NCBI GenBank assembly: GCA_029449235.1
Contig: JANATG010000005.1
Location: 2,046,001-2,110,000, forward strand
Direction: 5' to 3'
Source: Linnemannia schmuckeri
Lineage: Eukaryota > Mortierellomycota > Mortierellomycetes > Mortierellales > Mortierellaceae
Length of the DNA stretch: 64,000 nt
Under the pieces are notes generated by a model that worked only from the letters and a program-made list of their open reading frames with translations, was not told where the DNA came from and made no database searches. The position numbers and the translations under genes are program-made. Of the stretch, positions 22,928 to 33,654 are shown piece by piece. How positions within the stretch are numbered: the stretch's first letter is position 1; each line of letters opens with the position of its first letter.

Positions 22928-24607
22928 TTACTCCTCTAACTCCATGAATCCACTCATTTCAATATCATTACGGTTCAATGCCTGCCCACGATCCTCAGAG
23001 TCAACTCTCGTCCGGACACGGTTGTATGACTTGGCACTGACACCATTGTTTCCTGAAGCCTTCTTCTTGCCAGCCTGCGTCAAGAACATCATGTAAAGAA
23101 CCGAAAAGAATGCAAGCGACATGATCCAGTTGATATACGTGCTTGGATCCGTCAAATAGTACATGATGATATTGAGTTGCTCCTCGTGTGCCGACTGGAA
23201 CAGCAATCCTGCAGAGATGATCCCCAATGCAGAGAGGAAGCCAAAGAATGCAGAAACGGGAGTCTCGCCATTTGCCAATCCTGGAATGTTGTCGCTGCCA
23301 GGGCCAGCATGACGAACCTTGATCTTGTCCTGACCATCTTCATCCTCCTCCATGGCAGCATCCTCGTTAAATGGTGAAACTGAAGGGCGAAGTGCCAACT
23401 GGATCAACCGACAAACGCCTCCCAGCATCAGGGCATATCCAAAGAAAGTGTGGATTATGGTGGCAAACATATAGTACTGAGCATGCTGACCCATAGCGTA
23501 TCCTGTCAAGATGATCAAAATGGCGGGGAGAGGGTTCTTGCGAATCATGAACTGAGAAAGTGGGCTGTACTGGGATTCGAGCAACAACGACAACAATCCT
23601 CCTGCAACCCAGAGCATTCCCAATGAGGTGTGTTGCAAGTCCTAATGTGTCCAGGTAGAAGTAAAAATGCAAATAAAACTGTCAGTAGATCGATTCGACT
23701 TTGTGCAACCGCTCCATTTGACCTTTCTTCAGCCCAATGAATGTTAAAAAGGAGGGCGTCGACTTACAGAATGTGACCAGCGTGTACCCCATTGGTGAAG
23801 GGCCGTAAAGTTGATGACGCCCCAGACGGTCATGATCAGCGACTCGATCTTTTCAGGGCGAGAAACTCCTGGGAACGATCCAACTAGATAGGCAATGTAG
23901 ATACCTCCATACCACCAGAACGAACCACCCTACGGAGAAATGAATTATAATCACAGTAAATGATTTGGCTACTTCCTTTTGCTCGAGTCACACAACAATT
24001 CAGAGGCAGGACATACCATAACAATGTGGGAGGCGCACTGAGCAAAGGCCTGACCGGGGCAAGCACTCAAAAGTTTGATGAATCCCAAGACGATCTGGAT
24101 GTAGGCGAGGACGAGATGAGCCTTTCCAAGATACGAGTGGGTCTTGCGGGGCAATTGACCAGAGAGCCAGGCCAGACGCAGTCTTGGCTTGGTCTTTGTC
24201 AGCTTACGATAGACGCCCATGCCGACCTGAACAAAGAGAAGGATCAGAAGCAAGTTGCCCATGGCGCCATGAGCAGAGATGTTCCAGCTCCATCCATAAT
24301 GTTCCGCAGAAGTATCTCCTGCCTGTCTCTTGGAAATGTCGTTCATCCCGGGCATGTCTCCCATGTCGGCGCCTTCTCCTTCTTCGTGGTCGTGATCGTG
24401 TGCACCTTCGCCAATGCCAAACATATGGTGTCCGTATCCGAAAAAGTATCCCGCCATGGCGATCAGGAACATGAGAGTGTTGACAGGAACATGGTACTTG
24501 TGTCTTCGGATTCCAAGCTATATGGGTGATTTGTCGTTCAAAGGGGGGATAGAAACAAATGGTCGTTAGAGAAGGGCTCATGTTTTTGTGTACTTTTGTT
24601 CACACAA

Positions 24608-24643
<36 letters not shown>

Positions 24644-24840
24644 AGGGGGCTGTTGTGATATTTTTAAACACTGAGGCGTTAACAAAAGTGCTGGCAGTAA
24701 TTTTTTACCATAATGCCGAGGGGCATAAGGATTCCATACGCGGTGATCATGCAGGTGACATGGATGATGATGAGTGGGTTTGAGATGTGATCCTGGTCGA
24801 CGGCATGCGCGTGCGGGTTGGCATCGTTCATGTGGTCCAT
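22928..24840 (-). CDS. YTP1: YTP1-like multi-pass membrane protein
   Basis: Four phase-0 exons on the minus strand, 24709-24840, 24017-24517, 23768-23929 and 22928-23641, give 502 residues. About ten or eleven membrane segments are visible, with conserved blocks such as HGWSWNISAHGAMGNL-like (EHYGWSWNISAHGAMG), RKTHSYLGKAHLVLAY, GGSFWWYGGIYIAYLVG and HQWGTRWSHS. The layout matches the fungal Ytp1 family, which has an N-terminal cytochrome b561-like half and a C-terminal Ytp1 domain. Paired membrane histidines suggest heme or electron transfer, but the yeast function is unknown. The first loop has an unusual His/Met/acidic patch (HHMF, AHDHDHEEGEG, DMGDMPGM, about 74-102), which could bind metal. 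The first intron contains a 30-base A run. Confidence 0.9.
24611..24640. repeat. Poly(A) tract, 30 bases, in intron 1 of the YTP1-like gene
   Basis: An uninterrupted A run inside the intron 24518-24708. On the coding strand it is a T run upstream of the acceptor, compatible with a long polypyrimidine tract. Confidence 0.9.
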
Positions 24841-24985
24841 GGTGGGCTATATAGTTGTTCTTATGGACGGCGACGATGAGCAGAGTGGTAGAGAGTGGGG
24901 AGCGATGAAGAACAAATACAAAACAGGGTATAGATAGGAGAAGCCAACAACGGTTGGAGTATAGACAGGGGGGAGGGAGGGATAG

Positions 24986-25035
24986 GAGGAGGAGGAGGGG
25001 GAGGAGGAGGAGGAGGAGGAGGAGGAGGAGGAGGA
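24986..25035. repeat. (GGA)n microsatellite
   Basis: About 50 bases of nearly perfect GGA trinucleotides in the promoter region of the YTP1-like gene. One G-rich interruption is present near 25000. Confidence 0.9.
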
Positions 25036-26817
25036 TGGTCAATAGGAGTGAGGAAGAGAGAGGAGAAGGGAGTCAAGTAAAGAAGAAGAGGGTAAAAAAA
25101 AAGAAAGAAAAGAAAACGCTCGGTACAGACAGCGTCCGAGAAGAAAAGAAAAGGCCGAAGGTGAGGGTGAATTGGTTCTCAGCCCAAGGACAAAGAAATA
25201 AATGAGCTTGGGCTTTGAAGATATGAAAATGAGAGATATATGAAATTCGGACAAGGCGGGGCTTCATAGGACATTAGTTTTGCCGGGGAGAAGGAAAACG
25301 AACGGGTTCGCGAACCCAGAACTCAGAACTGGAAAACGTTAAAAAGAAAAATAATGAAAGGAACTAGTGATAAAGGCGAATTCCAATCTGAAAGGCCTTT
25401 GTTTGCTGCCCTGCCTACCCTCGGAGCCAAGTGGGCTACCCTGCTGAGGTGAAATAACTGTCGGTTGCACCAACCAGTTGTGCAATTCTTGTATTTGGTC
25501 CATGGCTGTTACCAGGGACTTTTCTTCCACGATCATCTTTATTTTTTGACAAGTTTCCTTTCTGTCAGAAGGGCGCAGACTCAGAAAGATCAAATCAAGG
25601 GACCAACATTTTGTTGAATATCAATCTTCTTTGGGCCAAAGAGTATTTGTTGCGTGTCAGAAATCCTTTTTTAGAAAGTGAAAAGCGAAAGTGAGCGAGA
25701 AGAAAAGAATAGATGAAAGGATGAGGTAGAGGAAGGGAGCAGCGAGGCGATAAAAGGAGTTCGTGAGAAAAAAAGGGGACAGGGAAACGACTTTTGGGTC
25801 TGTTAGCATACATACACACATGGCGGAGAGAGAGAGGAAAAATTGGAGACCACAAACACGTCCAATCGAAACGTGGTTGCCACCTTGACGATCAACTATT
25901 GCGCGAACGAAAAAAGGGGGCAACTGGAGTCTACTTCACAGCTGTAAGGACGAGCTGTAGACAAAAGGAACATCGCAACCAAAGAGTACACCAAGATGCA
26001 GGAATGGCAAAGACAGAGGTAGAGGCAGAGAGAGGCGAGAGAAGAAACGTAGTCTAGCAGTAGCTGAAGAAGGAAGCGATCGAGCCTGAAAATGAATTCC
26101 ATGCAAAAATGATACCAGTGCCAGTGAAACAGCGCCTGAATTTGATCACATTAGTTACCTTGCTCTGTTCTCTTCCTCTTCTTCGTTTCTTCCCTTTCCA
26201 TTATTTTCCTTCGCGAGCGTTAAGTCGTCGTTTCGAGTCCAATCACCAATAGCCCGCTGTTCGGCATCGTGGTCTACATGATAGACACAACAGGACTGGC
26301 CATCCCCGAAACCTTTGCGCCTCTTTTTTTTGCGTTTTTTTTTATTTTTTTTCCCACTTGCATACACATTTCTTTTCTTGGAGGTCTCATTTTCCGTCCT
26401 CACCCACTTTCTCTTTTCTATTCTTTTCTGTCACCCATTCTCATACACAGGCCTTCCTTCGCCTATTTTTTTTGTCACCGAAACACACACGCCAGTGTTC
26501 TCTCGATTGCCACTCCTCTCTCTTCCTCTCTCTCTCTCTCTTTCCTACTTAAAAACCAGGGCGTCTGATCTCTCAGCAACCACACCTTCTCCATCTTGCG
26601 AAAGCACTACCCATTCAACCCACAGCAAGCAAACACGCTCTCATCAACGCAGCCCACACTTACAATCACAAATTTCATTGAGGACTGAGCCACGTCCAAC
26701 ATGCCTGGGATGAGTGCTTTGAATGCGGGAAAGAAAATGCTCGTACCTTCCATCAACTTCAGTTTTTTAGTTTATTTTTTCTTTTTTTTTTAAAAAAAAA
26801 TATGAGACGCCTTCAGA

Positions 26818-26988
26818 ACTGGTATCAAACGCAACCCGCCGTATGGTATATTGATCCCTTGACTTAATATCAAGCGCGTCTCGCTTTGTAGAAAACGCAC
26901 CCTGCTTAGTAAAAATTGCGAATCGCCAAGTAGAAATCGCTACTGACTTAGTGTTGAGCCCTTTTCACATTGTATTAATCCTATTCTC
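26818..26988. repeat. Degenerate 21-bp tandem repeat
   Basis: Units of exactly 21 bases are visible at 26863, 26884, 26905, 26926, 26947 and 26968, with one more at 26818 and a 23-base variant between. They share a start like CTTAGTA followed by AAA and CGC or TCG. On the minus strand the units would encode heptapeptides of the form xxAISTK with occasional stops. Confidence 0.6.
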
Positions 26989-27592
26989 GCTATGGGTTAA
27001 AAAAGGGGTACACAGTTCAAATAATTCACATGCTAGTTCTCTGGGGGTTTTGATCTCCTAGGCACGCTCAAAGGTCTCGTCAAGGATGTTAATCGTATGA
27101 AGGAGCGTGGCAAAAGCTAGACCTGCTAGAACCTGCTCTAACGATAAAGATTTTAGGTCGTTAGACGTTTGTGGCCGTACGGTCGTCGTTGGAGTTGAGG
27201 GCGAAATTGATTGATTCCAGGTCTTGACGGGTTGAGGGATGTTGGATGGGTAGTTATGAATATGGAGTGGGGATGAGGGTGGTGAATAAAATAAAAAATA
27301 AGGGAAGGGAAAGAGAGGTCAAGAATGTGTCGACAAACACAATTGTGTCTCTCTTTGTCTTTCGGAGCTTTGTGGTGCGAAAAAAGGTGAAAAGGATGAG
27401 CACTTCAAAGAAAGGAAAAAATATTCCGCAATCAACGCCACCAACTCTCATTGTCTCAACCAAAAATTACCGTTTCCATAAATATTAACTCGTCCACCAA
27501 TTTCTTCTTTATCAGTGGCAAAGCAGCTCACAAGTCAAGGCTCAAGTGCATTTGCATTTTGAAAAAGGAAAAAATAGTGTCTCGCTCCTTCT

Positions 27593-29152
27593 TCACACTA
27601 TGCTCCTTTCCATGTAAAAAATCGAATATTCTCGACTAATACCTCGTTTCTCCACCATCGCAACCAACTGTTCCTGCATGCTGGGATCCGACGAAAAGTT
27701 CCCAGCCAGAGTATCCAACAACGGCCACTGTTTCAACATCCACTCGAGATCCTCCACCACCAGATCCTGTCCCTTTTTGTTCAACGTAAGCTTCCTGATC
27801 TGAGTCAACGTAGAAAGTCGCTCGAGTCCCTGATCCAATCGCCACTGAGGTCCCTTATCAATTGTACCATATCCTCCTCCACTCTCATAGTAATCCGTCT
27901 CATAGCAATCCATAACGCTCGTATCAATCTCCTCCAGATTCGTCAACCTCGACAGCTGCGTGAAAACAGGGATCCCGGACCTTCCTAAGTTGCCGTTGAA
28001 ATGACTCGCCAGACGCTTTAGTCCAAGACAGACCCAGGGCCGGGAACTCGCCAGTTCAAATACGCAAATACGCTGTGTTGAAAACTCCTCTAAAAGATGA
28101 CAGTTCTGCAGAGCTACTAGCGCCATTCGACTGGAGAATGATGCACATCTCCCCATGTTCAGGTTTCGTAGAGTTGCAAAGTGGCAGCGGCCAAGGTAAC
28201 CAAAGCTCTGTGGCCCAAACCAATGCCCTCCAAACCTGTATGGCTCCAGCCTAAACTGCTTCAAAGGCGGTAGTTCACGAATGATGGCCGAAAAGTCTTC
28301 GTCCAACTGAGTGCCGTAATCCAGCGTAAGGTCGTCCAGAAGCGGCCAGGTCGATCGCTCCAAGTATGCCAAAAATGCACCGGCTGGGAACTCCCAACTG
28401 CCGCATTCCAACCTCAGCGTTGTCAACCCACGACAGCGCGAGATGAATTCCAAGGGGCTACGTGGAGTCTCCTCCATGGTCGCCGCATGATAGGCAAGAC
28501 GCTTGAGTCGACTGAAATCCACGCGCGAGGCAACTTCGCTCTGCCAGTGATCGTAGCCAGAATACTCAACCTCCTCAAATCGACTGACAGCTCTCCAAAA
28601 CATGTCCTTAGCGCTGTCCTGGTATATATGGTGATACCCGCCACCGACCTTGAGGCGCCTGGGATTGTGCAACGAGGTTCCGACCGCCTCCCAGAACTCG
28701 CTCGCCTTGATATGGAGTTGGGGGTCCTCTTGCATAGAAATGTTGATATCCCGGATCGTGGAATTGAGGCGGACGAGACGCGCCCAGTTGGAATCCAGCT
28801 CCTGCTGTTCCTCCTGCGCCTTTTCCTCCTGTTGAGCTCGCTCCTCCTCGGAACGGTTTGTATCTCGGGTCTCCAGCTTGAGGACGGACAAGCTTGGGAA
28901 CGAGATGCCAAAGTACTCGACGGGAAGGTGTCCACAGTAGTGGAGGGATCGCACCGAGGCAGCATTAGCCCGAAGTGTGTCAACGTCAACTTTTAATATT
29001 CTAGGCTTAAGCGAGACCTCCTTCCAGACGAGGCGGGAAAAGTGCCGACGAAAGTGCTGACTGACAAGGACAATGTTAGTGATGTCGCGTTGGTGAATAA
29101 AGTCTCCAAGGTGGTCCATAACCTCTGGCGGGAGGTCGACGATGCATGGCAT
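27593..29152 (-). CDS. F-box protein, Mortierella-type ~500-residue subfamily
   Basis: A single-exon frame. I start it at the ATG at 29152 (MPCIVDLPPEVMDHLGDFI), giving 519 residues. The open frame continues upstream, but that part is leader-like and hydrophobic by chance. Residues 4-46 form an F-box (VDLPPEVM, ITNIVLVSQHFRRHFSRLVW). The remainder contains spaced leucine-rich segments (LPPLKQFRL, LRNLNMGRCASF, CLGLKRLASHF, LTQIRKLTL) and a closing VVEDLEWMLKQWPLLDTLAG. F-box proteins bind Skp1 and present substrates to SCF ubiquitin ligases; the leucine-rich part would bind the target. It shares its layout with the gene at 31922-33421 and the pseudogenes between them. No introns. Confidence 0.85.
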   Translation of the reverse strand: MPCIVDLPPEVMDHLGDFIHQRDITNIVLVSQHFRRHFSRLVWKEVSLKPRILKVDVDTLRANAASVRSLHYCGHLPVEYFGISFPSLSVLKLETRDTNRSEEERAQQEEKAQEEQQELDSNWARLVRLNSTIRDINISMQEDPQLHIKASEFWEAVGTSLHNPRRLKVGGGYHHIYQDSAKDMFWRAVSRFEEVEYSGYDHWQSEVASRVDFSRLKRLAYHAATMEETPRSPLEFISRCRGLTTLRLECGSWEFPAGAFLAYLERSTWPLLDDLTLDYGTQLDEDFSAIIRELPPLKQFRLEPYRFGGHWFGPQSFGYLGRCHFATLRNLNMGRCASFSSRMALVALQNCHLLEEFSTQRICVFELASSRPWVCLGLKRLASHFNGNLGRSGIPVFTQLSRLTNLEEIDTSVMDCYETDYYESGGGYGTIDKGPQWRLDQGLERLSTLTQIRKLTLNKKGQDLVVEDLEWMLKQWPLLDTLAGNFSSDPSMQEQLVAMVEKRGISREYSIFYMERSIV

Positions 29153-29692
29153 TGTTGATGTGATGGAGAAGGGAGGTTTGTGTAATGGGTGTTGAATTAA
29201 GACGAAGAAATAGAATGAAAGAAAAAAAAAAAGTAGAGGGTGGTGGTGACGTTGTGGGCGAAGAAAGGCGTGTGCGTGTGTGTGTGAGTGTGATGAGCAG
29301 CATACAAGAGGAAGGGGAACCAAACGCACTCTGTCGTAATGCCATTGGCCCATGCCTCTGTGTCAACTTTCTCAGCAGTGATATCTGAGCCCACATTCGA
29401 CAGGGGGTGAACCCTTCCTGGGCGCCTGGACACAGGCGAAGGTTAAAAAATATACGCTCGAGTTTACAGACAAGAGGACCTATGACCAATGTTAACTTTA
29501 TCGTGCACTTGTTAACGGTAATCATCTTTACGCCTCCAGCTTACTCTTCCAGAATCGTCATTCCTGAGAGATCCGTAGAAATGGAAGCAAAGACATCAAC
29601 ATAATCAATGGCAGCATGCAACACGGGTTCTCCCTGTTTTTTTTACTAACAGGTCATTCTTTTGCAGAATCACTGTTGCTTCAGAGTCCACA
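29153..29692. other. Promoter of the F-box gene and 3' flank of the neighbouring pseudogene
   Basis: The stretch next to the F-box start is C/A/T-rich on the minus strand with CA/GT repeats near 29270-29290. No gene is visible. Confidence 0.4.
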
Positions 29693-30603
29693 CTAAGGAA
29701 AGAAAGATTTACAACTGACGCCCCACCGTCTGATGAATGTTTCCATACTCATCTGGATGCTTTCGTCCTCAGAAAACTCTCCAAATACATTCTTGATGGA
29801 GGCCAGTGATCCAACATCCACCCAACATCCTTCAGGCGCATATCCTGCCTAGCATTGTAAAATATAAAGCTCTGAAGGCACGTCAGGGTGCCAAGTCGAG
29901 CGAGTCCTGTATCTAATCTAAACTGTATGATTGGCTCTGCGGCGTTCTATCTAGAAATGTCGGCATCGTTGTCGTGATACCGGCCGACCTCAAATGTCTC
30001 CAAGTACTTCAGGCATGACAGCTGTTCAAAGACTAACGAGTCGCCGTTTGGATCGTCAGGGTCACAGGCAAAGAAAATCGTAAGTCGTTTGAGGCCAAGG
30101 CAAGTCCAAGGTTGTGGTGTCAACTTGATATCTTTCAAAGATATATTCGGAGTGCGTCAAAATTCTCCAGATGACGACAATATAACAGGATATCCAGTAC
30201 CATCCGACTCGTAAAAGTCCTTCAGTTTGGCAAATCTGGCAATCTTGGGCTGTCGAAGTGGCGCTCTCGAGATGACCAAAGTAAAAAAAGGCCCAAAAAA
30301 GCCTCCAAACTCGTCCAAAGTGGGTCAACGGTGACAACCGGCATATTACAGACGAAAGTTGCTCATCCGACGCACTCCACCCAGATACATGTCCTCCAGT
30401 TGCGACCACCATTGCAACTTCAGAAGTTCGACGAATTTATCAAATAACATCTCTGCTTGCTTACAACGCCAATACAATCTTCTCAAGTTCCGGCAGCGCG
30501 CAAACAGGGGCAAGTGGTCCTCGGGCCGATACCGATCCTCAGGTCGGCTCCAGTGAGCGATTGCAGTATGATGCGAGAGGCGCTTAATCCGAGAGTAGTC
30601 CGC
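29693..30603 (-). pseudogene. F-box/LRR-like pseudogene, 3' fragment
   Basis: Reading the minus strand, homology to the ~500-residue F-box subfamily starts abruptly in mid-protein (DYSRIKRLSHHTA), passes LFARCRNLRRLYW, WWSQLEDMYLGG, ASDEQLSSVICRLSPL, PWTCLGLKRLTIFF, LSCLKYLETFEVG, and ends with RQDMRLKDVGWMLDHWP and SEDESIQMSM. Several frameshifts and stops interrupt it, for example after DADISR near 29950. No F-box is present. The fragment joins directly to the 5' pseudogene at about 30603, so the two halves form one chimeric array. Confidence 0.8.
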
Positions 30604-31765
30604 TCAATGTCCCCTATGTCGTTGATGGATAGTACTTTGAGGTGCTGTAGTCCTTGACATGCCCAGAGTTGTGGTGTTGATCGGAGATCAGTCAGGAGTA
30701 TGACAAACGCCTTGAAATCCTCCAGACGACTGCAATTCAACAGAACATCCAGCGCCATTCGACTTGTAAACGTGGTGCAGCTTGACAAATTCAGTGATGT
30801 CAAACTGTCAAAGAGGTGTTCTCGAAGATAAACAAAGCACAGCGGTCCAAAGTCACCCGGTGCCAATCCAAAGTGCTTCAGCGGTGGCAGCCGACAAACG
30901 AGGGCAGCAAGTTGCTCATCTGAAGCCAGCAGACCTACAAGATACAAATCCTTCAAATACGGCCACCACTGCTGTTCCAGCATCTGCGCCAGGGTGTCCA
31001 AAAAGTAGAGGGTATCGTCCCGTTTCCAACACAGCTTGGTAAGATTGCGACACTTGCTAAACAACCTCAACTGCCTTTCCAGATGATTCATCCATGGTAT
31101 GCCGACTGAATGATATAAAATACGCTTGATGAAGGAAAAATCCATGTCCATCGTTATTTCTGTCGTCTCGTCCGCAAAATGCACAAGTGGATCGTTGTTC
31201 GGATAACCGAACCCTTCGAATCGACTGACCGCTCTCCAAAAGACCTCATTCTTTCCAAAAGTCCTTTCGATATTCCTACTCACGCCGCAAATCTGGAGTC
31301 GTCCCGGCCGCTGTAATTCTGTCCCGATCGCCTCCCAAAACGCGCTCCACTCCAACTCGACGTCGTCGCTAATGACAATAATGATGTCGCGTATCGTAGG
31401 ATTAAATCGGACAAAGCGCGCCCAGTTGAGGTCCTGCTCTTTCGCTGTTGTTGTCCGTCAGTCGTGTGTGGGCTTGTACTCGGTCCTTCCGAGGGTACGT
31501 AGGCTTGGGAAGGTGATGTTGTAGTACTTGGAGGAGAGGAGAGGTCCGTATTCGGGGGTTTGCACCCATTCTGCATGGTCTTGGAGGAGACCATTGTCGA
31601 GCATATTCATTTTCAAATCGAGCGAGATTTGTTTCTATCGTAGATGATAAAGGTGTTAATGAAAGAACCTGCAGGTGAGTACGGCATTCAGGATGTCATA
31701 ATAGTCAAGATAATAGCCCACGGCTTCGAGAATATTTCTGAAGGGAGGTCGACTATGCTTGTCAT
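30604..31765 (-). pseudogene. F-box/LRR-like pseudogene, 5' fragment
   Basis: The copy starts at the ATG at 31765 (MTSIVDLPSEIFS) and then needs a shift of frame to continue the F-box as EAVGYYLDYYDILNAVLT. In-frame stops follow: TAA and TAG around 31640-31670 and a TGA near 31456 between KPTHD and RTTTAKEQDLNWARF. From there an open frame of about 320 codons runs on (FWEAIGTELQRPGRL, LFSKCRNLTKLCW, LPPLKHFGLAPGDFG, LTSLNLSSC, LWACQGLQHLKVLSIND). It breaks off where the paralogs would continue with the last quarter of the protein, and the sequence there switches to the middle of a second copy. Confidence 0.85.
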
Positions 31766-31921
31766 CAGATTGGAAGGAGAGAGTAGAGTGAAATGAACAA
31801 ACATAAAAAAGCTATACCCACTTTTTATGACCGAGATTGTGACGCCTGACTTTTTTTGCTCCACCAACTTACTTAGTCCTAGCAAGGGATCAACTGATGA
31901 GATTTATTTTGACACCGAGTT

Positions 31922-33421
31922 TCAGATGCCATCAAAATCGCGGTTCAGAACTCCGCGCGCCCTGAGCAACCCAGCCAACTTCGCTCGAACCAGGGGATCC
32001 TCCGAAAGCCACCCTGTCAATTCCGAAAGCAACGGCCACTGCTCCAACATCCACTCCAAATCCTCCACCCGCATATCCTGAAATCGATTATCCAACACCA
32101 GTCTCCTCAGGTTCTTTAATTTCCACAGTTTTCCAAGTCCTACATCCAATCTCCAGCGAAGAGTGTGCGGGTGCTTGAATGTTTTCGCCTCCTCCAAGGA
32201 AAAAACTTGATGCTCCTCGTCTCTCACATAAATACTCTCCAGCATGTCGAAGTTGGACAGCATCTCAAACACCGCGTGATCGCCGTCAGTATCCTTGGTG
32301 TCATTGATAAAGAAAGCATCCAACCTTTTCAATCCGAAAGAGCTCAGAGCATGCGGGTACAACTTGACGTCTGCAACTTCAATGGAACAGATGCTGAACT
32401 CCTCTAACTGTCCAAAATGCGAGAACACATCGAGTGCCCAGCACTTTTTAAATGAGTAACAACCTCGCAAGTCAAGAGCCCGCAGACTATTCCTCTGTTT
32501 GGGCTTGAAACTCGACCAACAAGACTCTCCAAACTGTTTGATATCAAACTGAACGCGTCTTAACGGAGGCAACTTGTCAATGATACCTCTATTCCTCGTG
32601 TCCTTGCCCATCATCCCCGTAAAACCCAGATCCTCCAAGCGCGGCCAGGCAGAATCCTCCAGAGCCCTGAGAAACGCCTCTCTTGGAAAGGCGCCTCCAT
32701 GGGTCGTCCAGTGCATTCTCGTCAGGTTGGAAAACTTTTGTAGGATCTCTAATTGCCCGTCGTACTCGATACAGGGTCGCCCGTAAGATTTCTGCCAGTT
32801 CATGCTCACGCGCTTGATCGATTCAAAGTTCAGCTCTGACAGAATGGATGGAGAGTCGCCCGAGAACTCTGTAAAGTTGAGCTCCTCGAACCGTGAACAT
32901 GCTTGCCAGAACCAGTTAAGCCGGTGCCCGTGAAGCTCCCAGATCCTGTTGACATCCAGGCGCCTTGGACGGCGGAACGACGTGAAGATGGCCTCCCAAA
33001 AGTTCGCACAGGGGGCGTTGCCAATGCTATAGAGCTCCAGGTCCTGGACAGTTGGGTTAAGTCTGAATAGGATGATACAGTGTCGGTCCTGCTCTTCCAT
33101 GAGGACATTATCCTGTACTGTTTGGGCGGCCGTATTCCGGTGGATAGCCATGGTGCGGAGACAGGGAAAGGCGATCTTGTAGTAGTCCCAGGGTACGACG
33201 CCATGAATTTCAAAGTGGTGAACGTTATGAGCGTACCTGGTAAGCTCGTTGACGCTGACTTGCGGTTTGCCCTCCTTGACACGAGTGGTCCTCAAGAGTA
33301 GATGAAAGAGTGATTGGTGAAAGTAGCGACAGGTGAGGAGAGATGTGATGAGTGTGTGTCTGTCGAGGAGATTACCGATGTCAACAAGGACCTCCTTGGG
33401 CAGATCGGTGATTCCTGCCAT
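31922..33421 (-). CDS. F-box protein, Mortierella-type ~500-residue subfamily
   Basis: A single intact exon of 499 residues from the ATG at 33421. The F-box is at about residues 4-45 (ITDLPKEVLVDIGNLLD, LLTCRYFHQSLFHLLLR). The substrate-binding part has leucine-rich segments like its relatives: FWEAIFTSFRRPRRLDV, LPPLRRVQFDIKQFG, LRALDLRGCYSF, SFGLKRLDAFFIND, LKNLRRLVLDNRFQDM and RVEDLEWMLEQWPLLSEL near the end. It is the closest intact relative of the adjacent double pseudogene, from which only 156 bases separate it. Likely an SCF substrate receptor; the substrate is unknown. Confidence 0.87.
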   Translation of the reverse strand: MAGITDLPKEVLVDIGNLLDRHTLITSLLTCRYFHQSLFHLLLRTTRVKEGKPQVSVNELTRYAHNVHHFEIHGVVPWDYYKIAFPCLRTMAIHRNTAAQTVQDNVLMEEQDRHCIILFRLNPTVQDLELYSIGNAPCANFWEAIFTSFRRPRRLDVNRIWELHGHRLNWFWQACSRFEELNFTEFSGDSPSILSELNFESIKRVSMNWQKSYGRPCIEYDGQLEILQKFSNLTRMHWTTHGGAFPREAFLRALEDSAWPRLEDLGFTGMMGKDTRNRGIIDKLPPLRRVQFDIKQFGESCWSSFKPKQRNSLRALDLRGCYSFKKCWALDVFSHFGQLEEFSICSIEVADVKLYPHALSSFGLKRLDAFFINDTKDTDGDHAVFEMLSNFDMLESIYVRDEEHQVFSLEEAKTFKHPHTLRWRLDVGLGKLWKLKNLRRLVLDNRFQDMRVEDLEWMLEQWPLLSELTGWLSEDPLVRAKLAGLLRARGVLNRDFDGI

Positions 33422-33654
33422 GTTGTTTTATGTTGAAGGTGAAGGTGAAGGTGAATGAGTGCTTCAGTGCGGCATATTTGGTCAAAAGTTAACCCTCGTG
33501 GCAACAGTGGCAAAAGTGGCAAAAAAGAAGGAAAAAATGCTTTGAGCTCATAGACCCTTTGGTACCTGCAAGTAAGGACGTAAAAATAAACATAAAAAAC
33601 TTTACTCATAATATCCTATGTACAAGGCTCCCACCAGAGAGGAAGAGAGACCAG

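Larger units (their letters stand above)
24841..27592. other. Gene-poor interval (2.75 kb) with microsatellite and degenerate repeats
   Basis: No complete gene is visible. The left part is the purine-rich promoter of the YTP1-like gene with a GGA microsatellite. Around 26150-26700 there is a C/T-rich, promoter-like stretch ending in an ATG at 26701 (MPGMSALNAGKKMLVPSINF) that stops soon after. This could be the first exon of a lost gene. A degenerate 21-bp tandem repeat follows at 26818-26988, then unremarkable sequence. Confidence 0.4.

Noticed and set aside
24578..25076. Poly-Leu and poly-Pro open frames
   Set aside because: These are translations of the GGA microsatellite and the poly(A) tract, not genes.
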